Origin: Luteolibacter flavescens
GTDB taxonomy: Bacteria > Verrucomicrobiota > Verrucomicrobiia > Verrucomicrobiales > Akkermansiaceae
DNA: 64,000 nucleotides
Direction of reading: 5' to 3'
NCBI RefSeq assembly: GCF_025950085.1
Contig: NZ_JAPDDS010000021.1
Coordinates: 18,383-82,382 of the forward strand
The notes beneath the pieces were generated by a model that was given only the letters and a program-made list of their open reading frames with translations, searched no databases and was not told the DNA's origin. Positions within the stretch are counted from its first letter, which is position 1; each line of letters opens with the position of its first letter. Of the stretch, positions 6,263-14,512 are shown in pieces. Made by a program: the position numbers and the translations under genes.

Positions 6263-8829
6263 CCCCCTACCTCGACTTCCTCCGCGCCAAGATCCCTGCC
6301 GCCGAGAAGACGGGCTTTGCCCCACCTTCCCCGCACAATGCCGGGCTGTCCCCGCATTCCCGGGAGATCTGCGACTGGGCGATCCGGCAGGGCCGCGCGG
6401 CCGTCTTCGCATCCTTCGGCCTGCACAAGACGCGCATGAACCTCCAGCTCGGCTGGTGGGTGGCCGAGCAGACCGGCGGGAAATACCTCATCGTCGCGCC
6501 GCTCGGCGTGCGACAGGAATTCACCCGCAACGACGGGCCCGCCATGGGCATCCCCGTCCACTTCGTCCGCACCACCGCGGAGGTCGATGCCACCCGCGGG
6601 CGCGTCTTCATCACGAACTACGAGAGCGTCCGCGACGGGAAGATCGACGTCACCCGCTTCGCCGGCGTGGGGCTCGACGAGGCGGCCGTGCTCCGCAGCT
6701 ACGGGAGCAAGACCTACCAGACCTTCCTGCAGGTGTGCCGCCCGGTGCCCTACCGCTTCGTCTTCACCGCCACGCCCAGCCCGAACCGCTACAAGGAACT
6801 CATCCACTACGCCGCCTTCCTCGGCGTCATGGACAGCGGCGAGGCGCTCACGAGGTTCTTCCAGCGGGACAGCTCGCAGGCGAATACCCTCACGCTTTAC
6901 CCGCACATGGAGCGGCAGTTCTGGTATTGGCTCTCCACCTGGAGCGTCTTCATCCAGCGCCCCAGCGACCTCGGCTACCCGGACACCGGCTACGACATGC
7001 CCGCGCTGAAGGTCCACTGGCACAAGCTCGACGTGGATCACACGCAGGCATGGCAGAAGGCCGACCGCGACGGCCAGCGCGCGCTCTTCCTCGACGAGGC
7101 CGCCGGCCTAAAAGAGGCCGCATCCTCGAAGCGAGGCTCGATCGACAAGCGGCTCGCGAAGGCGCGGGAGATCATCAATGCCGCCGGTGACGAAGCCGTG
7201 GCCACCTGCCAGCCGCAGCCGCACTGGCTCCTCTGGCATGACCTCGAAAGCGAGCGCCACGAGATTGAGCGGCTCTTCGCCGGTGACGACTGCCGCACCG
7301 TCTATGGCTCGCAAGACCTCGATGCCCGCGAGGACCGCATCGTGGACTTCGCCGAGGGACGGTACCGGATCCTTGCCACGAAACCCTCGCTCGCCGGCAG
7401 CGGCTGCAATTTCCAGCGCCACTGCCACAAGGCGATCTTCCTCGGGGTCGGCTACAAGTTCGCCGACTTCATCCAGGCCATCCACCGCATCTACCGCTTC
7501 GGCCAGCGCCACCAGGTGGAGATCCACATCATCTACCTCGATAGCGAGACGCCGATCAAGGACGCGCTGGAAGCCAAGTGGCGTCAGCATGACCAGCTCG
7601 TCGCCCGCCAGACCGCGCTGCTCCGCGAATACCGCCTGAAAGCCGACAATCCCATGGAACTCCTCCGCTCACTCGTCACCGGGGACGACCGCGCCGAAGC
7701 GCGCGGCCACCGCTTCCGGGCCATCCACAATGACACCGCCCTCGAGCTGCCCACCTGGGAGGCCGACAGCGTGCATGCCATCGTCACGTCCATTCCCTTC
7801 GGCAACCAATACGAGTATAGCCCCACCTACAACGACCTCGGGCACAATACCGACAATGCCGCCTTTTTCGCGCAGATGGACTACATCGTCCCCGAGCTGC
7901 TGCGCGTGCTCAAGCCGGGGCGCGTCGCCGCGATCCACGTCAAGGACCGCATCCGCTTCGGCAATGTCACCGGCATCGGCTTCCCGACCGTCGAGCCCTT
8001 CAGCGACATGACCCGCGAGTGCTTCGTGAAGCACGGCTTCGCCTTCATGGCGAGAATCACGATCGACACCGACGTGGTGCGGGAAAACTCGCAGACCTAC
8101 CGCCTGAGCTGGACCGAGCAGTGCAAGGACGGGACGAAGATGGGCGCGGGCATGCCGGAATACGTGCTGATCTTCCGCAAGCCTCCGACGGACACCAGCG
8201 ACGGCTACGCCGATGACCCGGTGGCGAAGGCCAAGGCCGACTACCCCTGCGGCGACTGGCAGATCGATGCCGCCGGTCTGTGGCGGTCCGATGGCAACCG
8301 CCTGATTGAGCCGCACCTGCTGGCAGGTCTCCCGCTCGAGCAGGCGAAGCGCCTGTGGATCGCCCACTCGCAGTCGGCGCCGTATTCCCACGAGCTCCAC
8401 GCCGCGATCAACCAGGCCTTCGAGGCGAAGGGCGCGCTGCCCGGATCCTTCATGCTCTTCCCGCCGATCTCGCGGAATCCCGATGTCTGGACCGACATCG
8501 CCCGCATCAACACGCTGAACAGCGAGCAAAGCCGCCGGGCCGAGGAAAAGCACGTCTGCCCGCTCCAGCTCGACATCATCAAGCGGCTCGTCACCCGCTA
8601 CACCAATGCCGGGGAGATCGTCCTCGATCCCTTCCTCGGCATCGGCAGCACCCTCCACCAGGCCATCCGCATGGGCCGCCACGGCTGGGGCATCGAGCTC
8701 AACCGCGACTACTGGCGCACCGCCGCCGGCTACGGCGAGGCCGCCGAGAACGAGGTCGCCCTGCCCACCCTGCTCGACCTGATGCAGGCGGAGACCGAAG
8801 CCGAAACCCCGAACACGACCGCGGCATGA
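6259..8829 (+). CDS. SNF2-like helicase fused to beta-class DNA methyltransferase
   Basis: 856 aa. The N-terminal half is a superfamily-2 helicase: a Walker-A-like GLHKT at 54-58 (not canonical GxGKT), LDEAA at about 139-143 in the DEAH position, FTATPSPNR as motif III, and a motif VI QAIHRIYRFGQR near 405-416 of SNF2 type. The C-terminal half is an amino-methyltransferase in permuted (beta) order. TSIPF near 510 takes the place of motif IV (S/D)PPY, and DPFLGIGST near 789 is motif I, followed by GIEL. Expected product is N6-adenine or N4-cytosine methylation coupled to DNA translocation. No restriction nuclease lies nearby, so protection of phage DNA is the likeliest role. It overlaps both neighbours by 4 bp. 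Similar fusions are known from proteobacterial prophages (recalled, not checked). Confidence 0.85.
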   Translation: MTPYLDFLRAKIPAAEKTGFAPPSPHNAGLSPHSREICDWAIRQGRAAVFASFGLHKTRMNLQLGWWVAEQTGGKYLIVAPLGVRQEFTRNDGPAMGIPVHFVRTTAEVDATRGRVFITNYESVRDGKIDVTRFAGVGLDEAAVLRSYGSKTYQTFLQVCRPVPYRFVFTATPSPNRYKELIHYAAFLGVMDSGEALTRFFQRDSSQANTLTLYPHMERQFWYWLSTWSVFIQRPSDLGYPDTGYDMPALKVHWHKLDVDHTQAWQKADRDGQRALFLDEAAGLKEAASSKRGSIDKRLAKAREIINAAGDEAVATCQPQPHWLLWHDLESERHEIERLFAGDDCRTVYGSQDLDAREDRIVDFAEGRYRILATKPSLAGSGCNFQRHCHKAIFLGVGYKFADFIQAIHRIYRFGQRHQVEIHIIYLDSETPIKDALEAKWRQHDQLVARQTALLREYRLKADNPMELLRSLVTGDDRAEARGHRFRAIHNDTALELPTWEADSVHAIVTSIPFGNQYEYSPTYNDLGHNTDNAAFFAQMDYIVPELLRVLKPGRVAAIHVKDRIRFGNVTGIGFPTVEPFSDMTRECFVKHGFAFMARITIDTDVVRENSQTYRLSWTEQCKDGTKMGAGMPEYVLIFRKPPTDTSDGYADDPVAKAKADYPCGDWQIDAAGLWRSDGNRLIEPHLLAGLPLEQAKRLWIAHSQSAPYSHELHAAINQAFEAKGALPGSFMLFPPISRNPDVWTDIARINTLNSEQSRRAEEKHVCPLQLDIIKRLVTRYTNAGEIVLDPFLGIGSTLHQAIRMGRHGWGIELNRDYWRTAAGYGEAAENEVALPTLLDLMQAETEAETPNTTAA

Positions 8830-9494
8830 GCACGAGCACGATCAAGGAACGCCCCATCCTCTTCAGCGGCCCCATGGTCCGCGCCCTCCTCGACGGCACA
8901 AAGACACAGACGCGGCGAATCATCGCTCCGCAGCCGGAAGCAACGTCATTTGCTTACCTCTGGAAGGGCCGGGAGATCGGCGAGAAGATATTCCCTCTGA
9001 CGTGCTGTCCCTATGGCGCACCAGGGGACCGGCTGTGGGTGCGGGAGACATTTGGAGATCGAGCCGATTACGCAGCCATCGGAGCCCTCCACAAGGATCG
9101 CTACTATTACGCCGCGGACGGGAAGAAAGCTGGCTGGCGCTATCGCCCGTCGATCCACATGCCCCGGAAGGCGAGCCGCATCACCCTCGAAGTCGTCTCC
9201 GTCCGCGTCGAGCGGCTGCAGGACATCAGCGAGGAGGATGCCATCGCAGAGGGCATTGAATGCACGCACCGCGATGAGGATCGCACCTTCTGGAAGAACT
9301 ATCGATTTGAAGGCCCTATCGCCAAGCGCGGCAAGGTGTGGACTCCGGAGGAAAACCAGATCGTGAACTACAATCGTAAGCCTGTCCGGTCTTACCAGTC
9401 CCTCTGGGAATCCATCAACGGCCCCGGTTCATGGGACGCCAACCCGTGGGTGTGGGTGGTCGAGTTCAAGCGCCTTTCCCCCACCGATCACTGA
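8826..9494 (+). CDS. ASCH-like phage protein
   Basis: 222 aa from ATG 8826, overlapping the methyltransferase stop. It begins ERPILFSGPMVRALLDGTKTQTRR, the signature of phage proteins with an ASCH-type (PUA-like) fold; YGAPGDRLWVRETF follows near residue 60, and the C-terminal end has LWESINGPGSWDANPWVWVVEF. ASCH domains bind RNA or modified nucleobases. Sandwiched between two DNA methyltransferases, it could read modified bases or act on RNA; this is inference. The last codons lie in a 24-bp repeat shared with 5735-5758. Confidence 0.75.
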   Translation: MSTSTIKERPILFSGPMVRALLDGTKTQTRRIIAPQPEATSFAYLWKGREIGEKIFPLTCCPYGAPGDRLWVRETFGDRADYAAIGALHKDRYYYAADGKKAGWRYRPSIHMPRKASRITLEVVSVRVERLQDISEEDAIAEGIECTHRDEDRTFWKNYRFEGPIAKRGKVWTPEENQIVNYNRKPVRSYQSLWESINGPGSWDANPWVWVVEFKRLSPTDH

Positions 9495-9512
9495 TCACCG
9501 ATCACCCGGCAC
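9489..9512 (+). repeat. GATCACC repeat, copy 2 (overlaps a stop codon)
   Basis: Identical over 24 bp to 5735-5758. It contains the TGA of the ASCH-like gene and ends 7 bp before the next GTG start. Confidence 0.85.
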
Positions 9513-9519
9513 CTTCCCC

Positions 9520-9762
9520 GTGATCCACACCATCTACCAAACCCCGCCCGTCTGCTTCGGGTATCCGGACACGCCTCCAGACGAGCAGGCCCCCGCCTTC
9601 ATCGGCCAGCACACCGGCCACTTGCCGAAGCCGGGCGACACCTTCGCCCGCTACGGCGAGCACTGGACCATCACCGAATCCACCACCACCGGCAAGGCCC
9701 CGTGGACCTTCCGCGCGAGGGCGACGGCCGTCGCCGCACCCGCTCCGATCCCCGCCCCGTGA
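9520..9762 (+). CDS. Hypothetical small protein preceding the C5 methyltransferase
   Basis: 80 aa with GTG start. Pro/Gly-rich with a TFARYGEHWTITESTTTG strand pair. No family recognised. Its TGA overlaps the GTG of the C5 methyltransferase. Confidence 0.5.
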   Translation: MIHTIYQTPPVCFGYPDTPPDEQAPAFIGQHTGHLPKPGDTFARYGEHWTITESTTTGKAPWTFRARATAVAAPAPIPAP

Positions 9763-10733
9763 ACTACTACAACGAGCACGATCCCAAGGCCGCCGCCTGG
9801 CTCCGCGAGCTGATCGCGCAAGGGCACATCCCGGCGGGGGACGTGGATGAACGCTCGATCATCGATGTCCGACCTCATGAACTCACCCGCTACACCCAGC
9901 AGCATTTCTTCGCCGGTATTGGCGGATGGTCTCTCGCCCTCCGGCTTGCCGGCTGGCCCGACGACCGACCTGTTCGGACAGGAAGTTGCCCCTGCCAGCC
10001 CTTCTCGCAGGCAGGCCGCGGACTCGGCACGAAAGACGCGCGCCACCTCTGGCCGGTCTTCCGCGACCTCATCACCTTCGGCGATCCTACAGTCACGTTT
10101 GGCGAGCAGGTTGCGTCAAAGGCTGGGCGTGACTGGCTCGCTGGAGTTCGCGCTGACCTGGAAGGACTGGGCTATGCCGTCGGGGCCGCCGATCTGTGCG
10201 CTGCGGGCGTCGGCGCACCGCACATCCGGCAACGCATCTTCTGGCTGGCCGACCCCTGTCGCCAGCATCAGCCCACCGGCTCCGTGGAAAGAAGGAGTTC
10301 CATGGTGGCTTCAAAGCCGGGCGGCACGAAACATCGAGGCACTGATAGCGGGCTGGGGCACACCGACAGCCAACACGCCGGGCGGCACGCCGGAGCAAGC
10401 GATTGCCCGGAAGGAAAGTCATCCCTGCGGGAAGGTGGCGACAGCCCTTGCACACCAGGTGCAGATGGTAGGTTGGGCGACTCCTCTGGCTACGGACTGC
10501 GAGGCAGCGGGCGGCCCTCTCAATACCTGCCTCACCAACCAAGTCACTGGTCGCTATTCGACCTCATCTCCTGTGCCGACGGAAAAGCGCGGCGCATTGA
10601 ACCCGGCTCATTCCCGCTGGCTCATGGGGTTCCCGCCCGAGTGGGACGACTGCGCGGCTACGGCAATGCCATCATCCCGCAAGCCGCCGCGGAGTTCATC
10701 GGTGCCTGGCTAGACCTCTCCACCTTCCCCTGA
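9759..10733 (+). CDS. C5-cytosine DNA methyltransferase (phage type)
   Basis: 324 aa from GTG 9759, chosen because NYYNE...DVDERSI is the usual N-terminus of this phage family and the GTG overlaps the upstream TGA. Motif I is FAGIGG (51-56). The catalytic loop [12 protein letters not shown] carries Cys79. GEQVAS replaces the usual ENV motif, [10 protein letters not shown] is motif VIII, and GYGNAIIP near the end is motif X. The stretch from about residue 170 to 285 is low-complexity and polar where the target-recognition domain is expected. In that stretch a second frame (9847-10713) encodes better-looking protein. Likely role is self-protection against host restriction. Confidence 0.88.
   Translation: MNYYNEHDPKAAAWLRELIAQGHIPAGDVDERSIIDVRPHELTRYTQQHFFAGIGGWSLALRLAGWPDDRPVRTGSCPCQPFSQAGRGLGTKDARHLWPVFRDLITFGDPTVTFGEQVASKAGRDWLAGVRADLEGLGYAVGAADLCAAGVGAPHIRQRIFWLADPCRQHQPTGSVERRSSMVASKPGGTKHRGTDSGLGHTDSQHAGRHAGASDCPEGKSSLREGGDSPCTPGADGRLGDSSGYGLRGSGRPSQYLPHQPSHWSLFDLISCADGKARRIEPGSFPLAHGVPARVGRLRGYGNAIIPQAAAEFIGAWLDLSTFP
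9847..10713 (+). CDS. Overlapping ORF nested in the C5 methyltransferase gene
   Basis: 288 aa, offset by one frame and lying wholly within the methyltransferase gene. Its N-terminus is Ser/Pro-rich, but later segments look constrained: [31 protein letters not shown] and [11 protein letters not shown] (repeated G-W-x-TP), [11 protein letters not shown], and a C-terminal [19 protein letters not shown]. The RWLMGFP...W ending recurs in products overlapping phage dcm genes (recalled, not searched). It could be a real overprinted gene, or a frameshift-linked part of the same enzyme supplying its recognition domain. Function unknown. Confidence 0.55.
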   Translation: MNARSSMSDLMNSPATPSSISSPVLADGLSPSGLPAGPTTDLFGQEVAPASPSRRQAADSARKTRATSGRSSATSSPSAILQSRLASRLRQRLGVTGSLEFALTWKDWAMPSGPPICALRASAHRTSGNASSGWPTPVASISPPAPWKEGVPWWLQSRAARNIEALIAGWGTPTANTPGGTPEQAIARKESHPCGKVATALAHQVQMVGWATPLATDCEAAGGPLNTCLTNQVTGRYSTSSPVPTEKRGALNPAHSRWLMGFPPEWDDCAATAMPSSRKPPRSSSVPG

Positions 10734-11350
10734 TGTCCCACGCCCCCTCACGCACGCCGCTGCCGCACCCGCTTTCCGCGGCATCGCTGCAGGCCTTCAC
10801 GTCGCCGCGATGCCGCGTCTTCTCGCGGGTCCTGCGCGACGCGGCGACGGGCACGGTGATGGTCGCCAACGGCTGCATCGCGCTGCGCGTGACCCGCGGG
10901 CCCGTGACCTTCGACGACAGCCTGCCGCCGGCCAGCGACGACTTCAAGAGGCGGCTCGACCGCCTGCCGTGGGCGCGCTTCGGCCCGGAGCATCAGGCCC
11001 GGCGGATGCGCCCGGCACCGTGGGCATCCTTCGACTCGATCCGCGGCGACCTCTACCGCTACGGGCTGGAAGAGCTGTGGCTCCCCGACGGCCGCATGAC
11101 GAAGGACAAGCCGGTGTGGACCGGCGACGGCATGCACATCCCGCTCGCCATCCTCCAGCTCGTCGCCCGCCTCCCGCGCTGCGAGGCGTGCATCAACCGC
11201 GCGCACGACTACCTGCTCATCCGCTTCACCGGCGGCGAGGGCATGATCGCCAACCGCTACCTCAAGGTCCGCGGCGGCGACGTCCCGCCCCTCACCCTCA
11301 CCATCTTCCAACCCCGCGGCACCGACGGACTGCCGGGGGGATTGGTCTAA
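10733..11350 (+). CDS. Hypothetical early protein
   Basis: 205 aa, start overlapping the methyltransferase stop. Mixed alpha/beta: SLQAFTSPRCRVFSRVLRDAATGTVMVANGCIALRV near the N-terminus, then GMHIPLAILQLVARLPRC and a strand-rich end. The N-terminal part faintly resembles sliding-clamp-like or sensor folds, but no assignment is made. Very GC-rich, which produces a long false frame in parallel. Confidence 0.6.
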   Translation: MSHAPSRTPLPHPLSAASLQAFTSPRCRVFSRVLRDAATGTVMVANGCIALRVTRGPVTFDDSLPPASDDFKRRLDRLPWARFGPEHQARRMRPAPWASFDSIRGDLYRYGLEELWLPDGRMTKDKPVWTGDGMHIPLAILQLVARLPRCEACINRAHDYLLIRFTGGEGMIANRYLKVRGGDVPPLTLTIFQPRGTDGLPGGLV

Positions 11351-11403
11351 CAGACGGCAGATGGAGGATCGCAGATGGAAGATTTCAAATTTCACCCAAG
11401 CAA

Positions 11404-12264
11404 ATGGAGTATCTCAACCTCGACCTAGCGGACCTGAACTCGGAGGAGTATCGCGGAAGCGAACCCGTCGAGCGGGGGACGTGGCTCTCGCTGATCGGCT
11501 ACTGCGCCCACCAGGAGAACGGTGGCCTGATCGCGGGCGCGAAGGAATGGAAGGACCGCAAGTGCCAGCAGGTGCTGGGAATCACCCGGCACGAGATGCT
11601 GCGCGATTGCGCGCTGTGGAGCTTCGAGGGGGATGACCTGCGGGTGATGTTCTACCCGCTGGCGCAGGAGGAAAAGCTGCGCGCGAAACGCGAGGCCGGG
11701 AGGCTGGGAGGTCAGGCATCATCCGAAGCAAAGACCCAAGCGGCCCGAGTCAACGGACGCAGTGGAGGGCGAAGCAAAAACCCAAGCAAAACCCAAGCTG
11801 AGGGCGAAGCAGAAACCGAAGCAAAAGCCAAACAGGACCCAAGCGAAAACCCAACGGAAGGTAATAGTAAGGTAAGGGAAGGAAAGGTAATAGGAGAGAG
11901 AGAGAGCGTGCGCGACGCTGACATCGCCAGAAAGGCGGAGCAGATCGTGGCGGCCTTCCCGCGGCGGGAGCGCTATGCCGAGGCTCTGATGAGCGTGAAG
12001 CGGCAGCTTGCCTCCGGGGAATCCTTCGAGGCGATGCTGGCGGGCACGAAGGCGGCGGCGGCATTCCTGGCCACGGCACCGAGCGCGGCAGCGAACAAGT
12101 ATTCGCCGAGCGCGCTGAGGTTCTTCGAGGACAAGCGGTGGATGGACGATCCAGCGACACTGATCCGGCCGCCTGCCGGCGCGGTGAACGGTCACGTAGG
12201 GAAGGGCGAGATGAGCGCGGAAGAGGTGGCGCTGCAACTCGGCGGCAGAGGACTCGACTACTGA
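11404..12264 (+). CDS. Replication organiser / initiator protein (lambda O-like position)
   Basis: 286 aa from ATG 11404. The N-terminal ~95 residues (MEYLNLDLADLNSEEY...YCAHQENGGLI...ITRHEMLRD) look like the winged-helix part of phage replication proteins. A 70-residue Lys/Glu/Gln/Ser-rich linker follows, then a helical C-terminus ending in FFEDKRWMDDPATLI, typical of loader-binding domains. It lies directly before a DnaC-like loader, mirroring lambda O-P. The linker-coding DNA holds repeated ACCCAAGC units and an AT-rich tract (candidate origin, 11725-11905). Role inferred from order and composition. Confidence 0.72.
   Translation: MEYLNLDLADLNSEEYRGSEPVERGTWLSLIGYCAHQENGGLIAGAKEWKDRKCQQVLGITRHEMLRDCALWSFEGDDLRVMFYPLAQEEKLRAKREAGRLGGQASSEAKTQAARVNGRSGGRSKNPSKTQAEGEAETEAKAKQDPSENPTEGNSKVREGKVIGERESVRDADIARKAEQIVAAFPRRERYAEALMSVKRQLASGESFEAMLAGTKAAAAFLATAPSAAANKYSPSALRFFEDKRWMDDPATLIRPPAGAVNGHVGKGEMSAEEVALQLGGRGLDY
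11725..11905 (+). other. Candidate prophage replication origin (iteron-like cluster)
   Basis: ACCCAAGC occurs at 11734, 11780, 11791 and 11837, with a one-off variant at 11849. GAAGCAAA-type units alternate with it at 11725, 11771, 11807 and 11819. The cluster is followed by an A/G/T-rich, C-poor tract at 11861-11905 (GGTAATAGTAAGG...GAGAGAGAG). Iterons followed by an easily melted tract inside the replication-protein gene is the lambda/lambdoid origin plan. Confidence 0.5.
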
Positions 12265-12278
12265 GAATTTTCCAACCC

Positions 12279-13139
12279 ATGAGCTACCAGCACGACATCG
12301 ACCGGCAGAAGGCGATCCGCGAGGCGAAGACCGCCGGCGGCAGGGATGCCGCGAGCATCCTCGGGCAGGGCACGGAAGGCTTGCGGCAGGATGCCGCAGC
12401 CACGGGGCCGCTGTGCGGCTGTGGAGCACCCGTGGACGCCACGCTGCTGGAGATCCGTCAGTGGTTCCCATCGCTCTCCCCGGACCTCTGCTCGGCGTGC
12501 TACGAGGCCGCGGAGCGCGAGAGCGCGGCGAGGGTGGAGGAAGAGACCGAACTGGCCGAGCGACGGCACCGGCTGGCCCGCCTGGATGCCACCATCCCGC
12601 CGGAGATGCTGGAGACCCGCACCGGCCACGTGGCCTTCAACGGCGCGCTGTGGCTGCTCGTGTGCGAGTGGACGCCGGCCACCCGCCGCTGGCTGCTGAT
12701 CACCGGCCTGCCGGGCCGCTGCAAGACGCGCGTGGTCTCGCTGCTGGCGAAGCAGATGATCATGGACGGGGTGCGGCTGGTGTGGACGACAGCGATCGAG
12801 CTGCAGGTGGCGGTGGAGGACCTGCGCTCGAACCACCACGGTACGGTGGAGGCGGCACGGGTGGCCCTGCGCGAGTGGAAGCACGCCGCGGTGCTGGTGC
12901 TCGACGACCTCGGCAAGAACACGTGGACGCCCTCGCTGGAGGCGCGGCTCTTCGAACTCATCGACCACCGCAAGACGCGGCTGCTGCCGACGATCATCAC
13001 CGCGAATACCCCGCTGGCGGAACTGCTGCGGACCAAGGCGATCAGCGTGGAGCGCGGCGGACCGATCATCGGACGCATCCTCGAGGCGAGCCGCGGATGG
13101 AACATCGAGGCACCAGAAATCGGAGGGAGGCGCGGATGA
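12279..13139 (+). CDS. DnaC-like replicative helicase loader
   Basis: 286 aa from ATG 12279. The N-terminal part carries a possible zinc site (C46-x-C48 and C71-x-x-C74). The AAA+ domain has a Walker A variant GLPGRCKT near 143-150 and a Walker B VLVLDDLGK near 206, with a sensor-like TIITANTPLAELL afterwards. Such proteins load the host DnaB helicase at the phage origin. Position after the organiser gene supports this. The Walker A has Cys-Lys-Thr where Gly-Lys-Thr is usual but keeps the essential Lys. Its stop overlaps the next start. Confidence 0.82.
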   Translation: MSYQHDIDRQKAIREAKTAGGRDAASILGQGTEGLRQDAAATGPLCGCGAPVDATLLEIRQWFPSLSPDLCSACYEAAERESAARVEEETELAERRHRLARLDATIPPEMLETRTGHVAFNGALWLLVCEWTPATRRWLLITGLPGRCKTRVVSLLAKQMIMDGVRLVWTTAIELQVAVEDLRSNHHGTVEAARVALREWKHAAVLVLDDLGKNTWTPSLEARLFELIDHRKTRLLPTIITANTPLAELLRTKAISVERGGPIIGRILEASRGWNIEAPEIGGRRG

Positions 13140-13762
13140 AGGAAGTGCAGCTACATCTCTTTGACGTGGTCGCTGCGGCGGTTCGGTCTGCGTCGGGCGA
13201 GGGCGCGACTATGCGTCATGCAGGTTTTCGCGAAGCGCCTTTAGAAGTTTTTTCATTCGCGGAAACCCTTGCTGCAAAAAGGAAATCGCGCCGTTTGACG
13301 CAGGATATGGCTGCGCAAATGGTGCCTGTAGATGTCAGCACGTGGTGGCGCTGGGAGACCGGAAAGATAGTGCCTAGCGTCCTAGTGCAGCGTGCAGTGC
13401 TCAAGATGCTGGAGCCGTCATCAGCCCCAGCCTCCGGCCTTGGTCGCCGCCAGCGGATGGCGCTCTCCAACAGCCATCACCTCCACTGGGAAAAACACAA
13501 GGGATGGGTGCTGCGCCTGACGATCAGCCGAGGATCCAAGGTCATCGGCAAGCGTATGAAATTCCATCTCGCCACCAAGGACCTGGATACCGCCCTGAAG
13601 GCCCGCACGCTGGTGCTGGCCACGCTGAGGAAGCTGGGGCTGACAGTGCAGCCGCGGAGGCAGCGGAAGCAGGGCAAGGGGGAGAGCCATCGGGCGAAGG
13701 GAACTCAGCCAGTGCTCAAGGAATCCTTTACAACTGAAACCGGGGCCAGCGGGCGGGATTGA
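13136..13762 (+). CDS. XRE-type HTH protein with a basic beta-rich C-terminal domain
   Basis: 208 aa from ATG 13136. Residues about 40-85 (FAETLAAKRKSRRLTQDMAAQM...STWWRWETGK) form an XRE helix-turn-helix. Residues about 110-170 (HHLHWEKHKGWVLRLTISRG...MKFHLATKDLDTALKARTL) resemble an AP2 or integrase arm-type three-strand DNA-binding domain. The tail is basic. Placed between replication and terminase genes, it is a good candidate for a late-gene regulator; this is positional inference. Confidence 0.68.
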   Translation: MKEVQLHLFDVVAAAVRSASGEGATMRHAGFREAPLEVFSFAETLAAKRKSRRLTQDMAAQMVPVDVSTWWRWETGKIVPSVLVQRAVLKMLEPSSAPASGLGRRQRMALSNSHHLHWEKHKGWVLRLTISRGSKVIGKRMKFHLATKDLDTALKARTLVLATLRKLGLTVQPRRQRKQGKGESHRAKGTQPVLKESFTTETGASGRD

Positions 13763-13771
13763 GAACGGATC

Positions 13772-14512
13772 ATGAAGGACAAGGATAAGCGCGTGGCTGG
13801 CGGCAAGGGCAAGCAGCCCGCGAGGAAGCAAGCGGTGGCGGCCAAGAAGACGGCGAAGGCGCGGAAGGTGGCAAAGCCGGTCGCGGGGAAAGCTGTGGTT
13901 GCGAGGAAGCAGGCGAAGAAGGTGGCGGGGAAGCAGGCGGGGGCTGTGAAAGTTGGACCTTCCAAGCGGGGCAGTGCCCCGCGCTCCCAGGAGCGAAAGC
14001 CGGGGAGGCCGACGATCTTTTCGCAGGTGCTGGCGGACCGGATCTGCGAGCTGCTGGCGGAGGGGAAGTCGATGCGGGAAATCTGCTCGGACGGGGCGAT
14101 GCCGCACCGGGACACGGTGAGGGAGTGGCGGAAGAGTCATGAGGGGTTTTCCGGCCAATACGCGCGCGCGTGCGAGGACGGATCCGACCTGATGGTGGAG
14201 GACATGCTGCGGCTGGCGGATGACAAGTCACAGGACCTGGTGCCGTCGGAATTCGGCCCGAAGCCGAACATCGCCGCGGTGCAGCGGTCGAAGGTGCAGA
14301 TCGACGTGCGCATGTGGATCTTGAGCAAGCGCGAGCCGGACCGCTTTGGCCCGAAGGTGCAGACGGAGATCTCCGGCAAAGGCGGGAAGCCGATGGAGCT
14401 GGTGATCACGCCGGAATCCATCGCGAAGATCGCGGCGGCATCGGCGCATGCGGCGAACGTGGAGGCTCCGGCGGCGGAACTCAGCAAACGGAAACCAAAC
14501 GAAGAATCATGA
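13772..14512 (+). CDS. Terminase small subunit with histone-H1-like N-terminal tail
   Basis: 246 aa. Residues 1-65 are almost entirely Lys, Ala, Val, Arg and Gly with AKK/ARKQA repeats, resembling the tail of histone H1 or bacterial HctB-like proteins. A palindromic repeat encoding PSKRGSAPRSQE follows (residues ~63-74). The rest is a TerS-like domain: GRPTIFSQVLADRICELLAEGKSMREIC, then VREWRKSHEGF and YARACEDGSDLM, typical of phage terminase small subunits with an N-terminal HTH. It should bind the packaging site and recruit TerL. The Lys-rich extension is unusual and could bind DNA nonspecifically. Confidence 0.82.
   Translation: MKDKDKRVAGGKGKQPARKQAVAAKKTAKARKVAKPVAGKAVVARKQAKKVAGKQAGAVKVGPSKRGSAPRSQERKPGRPTIFSQVLADRICELLAEGKSMREICSDGAMPHRDTVREWRKSHEGFSGQYARACEDGSDLMVEDMLRLADDKSQDLVPSEFGPKPNIAAVQRSKVQIDVRMWILSKREPDRFGPKVQTEISGKGGKPMELVITPESIAKIAAASAHAANVEAPAAELSKRKPNEES
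13955..13992 (+). repeat. Palindromic repeat copy 1, in frame inside terS
   Basis: 38 bp with core GCGGGGCAGTGCCCCGC, a near-perfect palindrome able to form an 8-bp hairpin. It is identical over all 38 bases to 22213-22250, and near-copies lie at 20708-20736 and 29394-29428. Here it is translated as PSKRGSAPRSQE. Confidence 0.9.
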
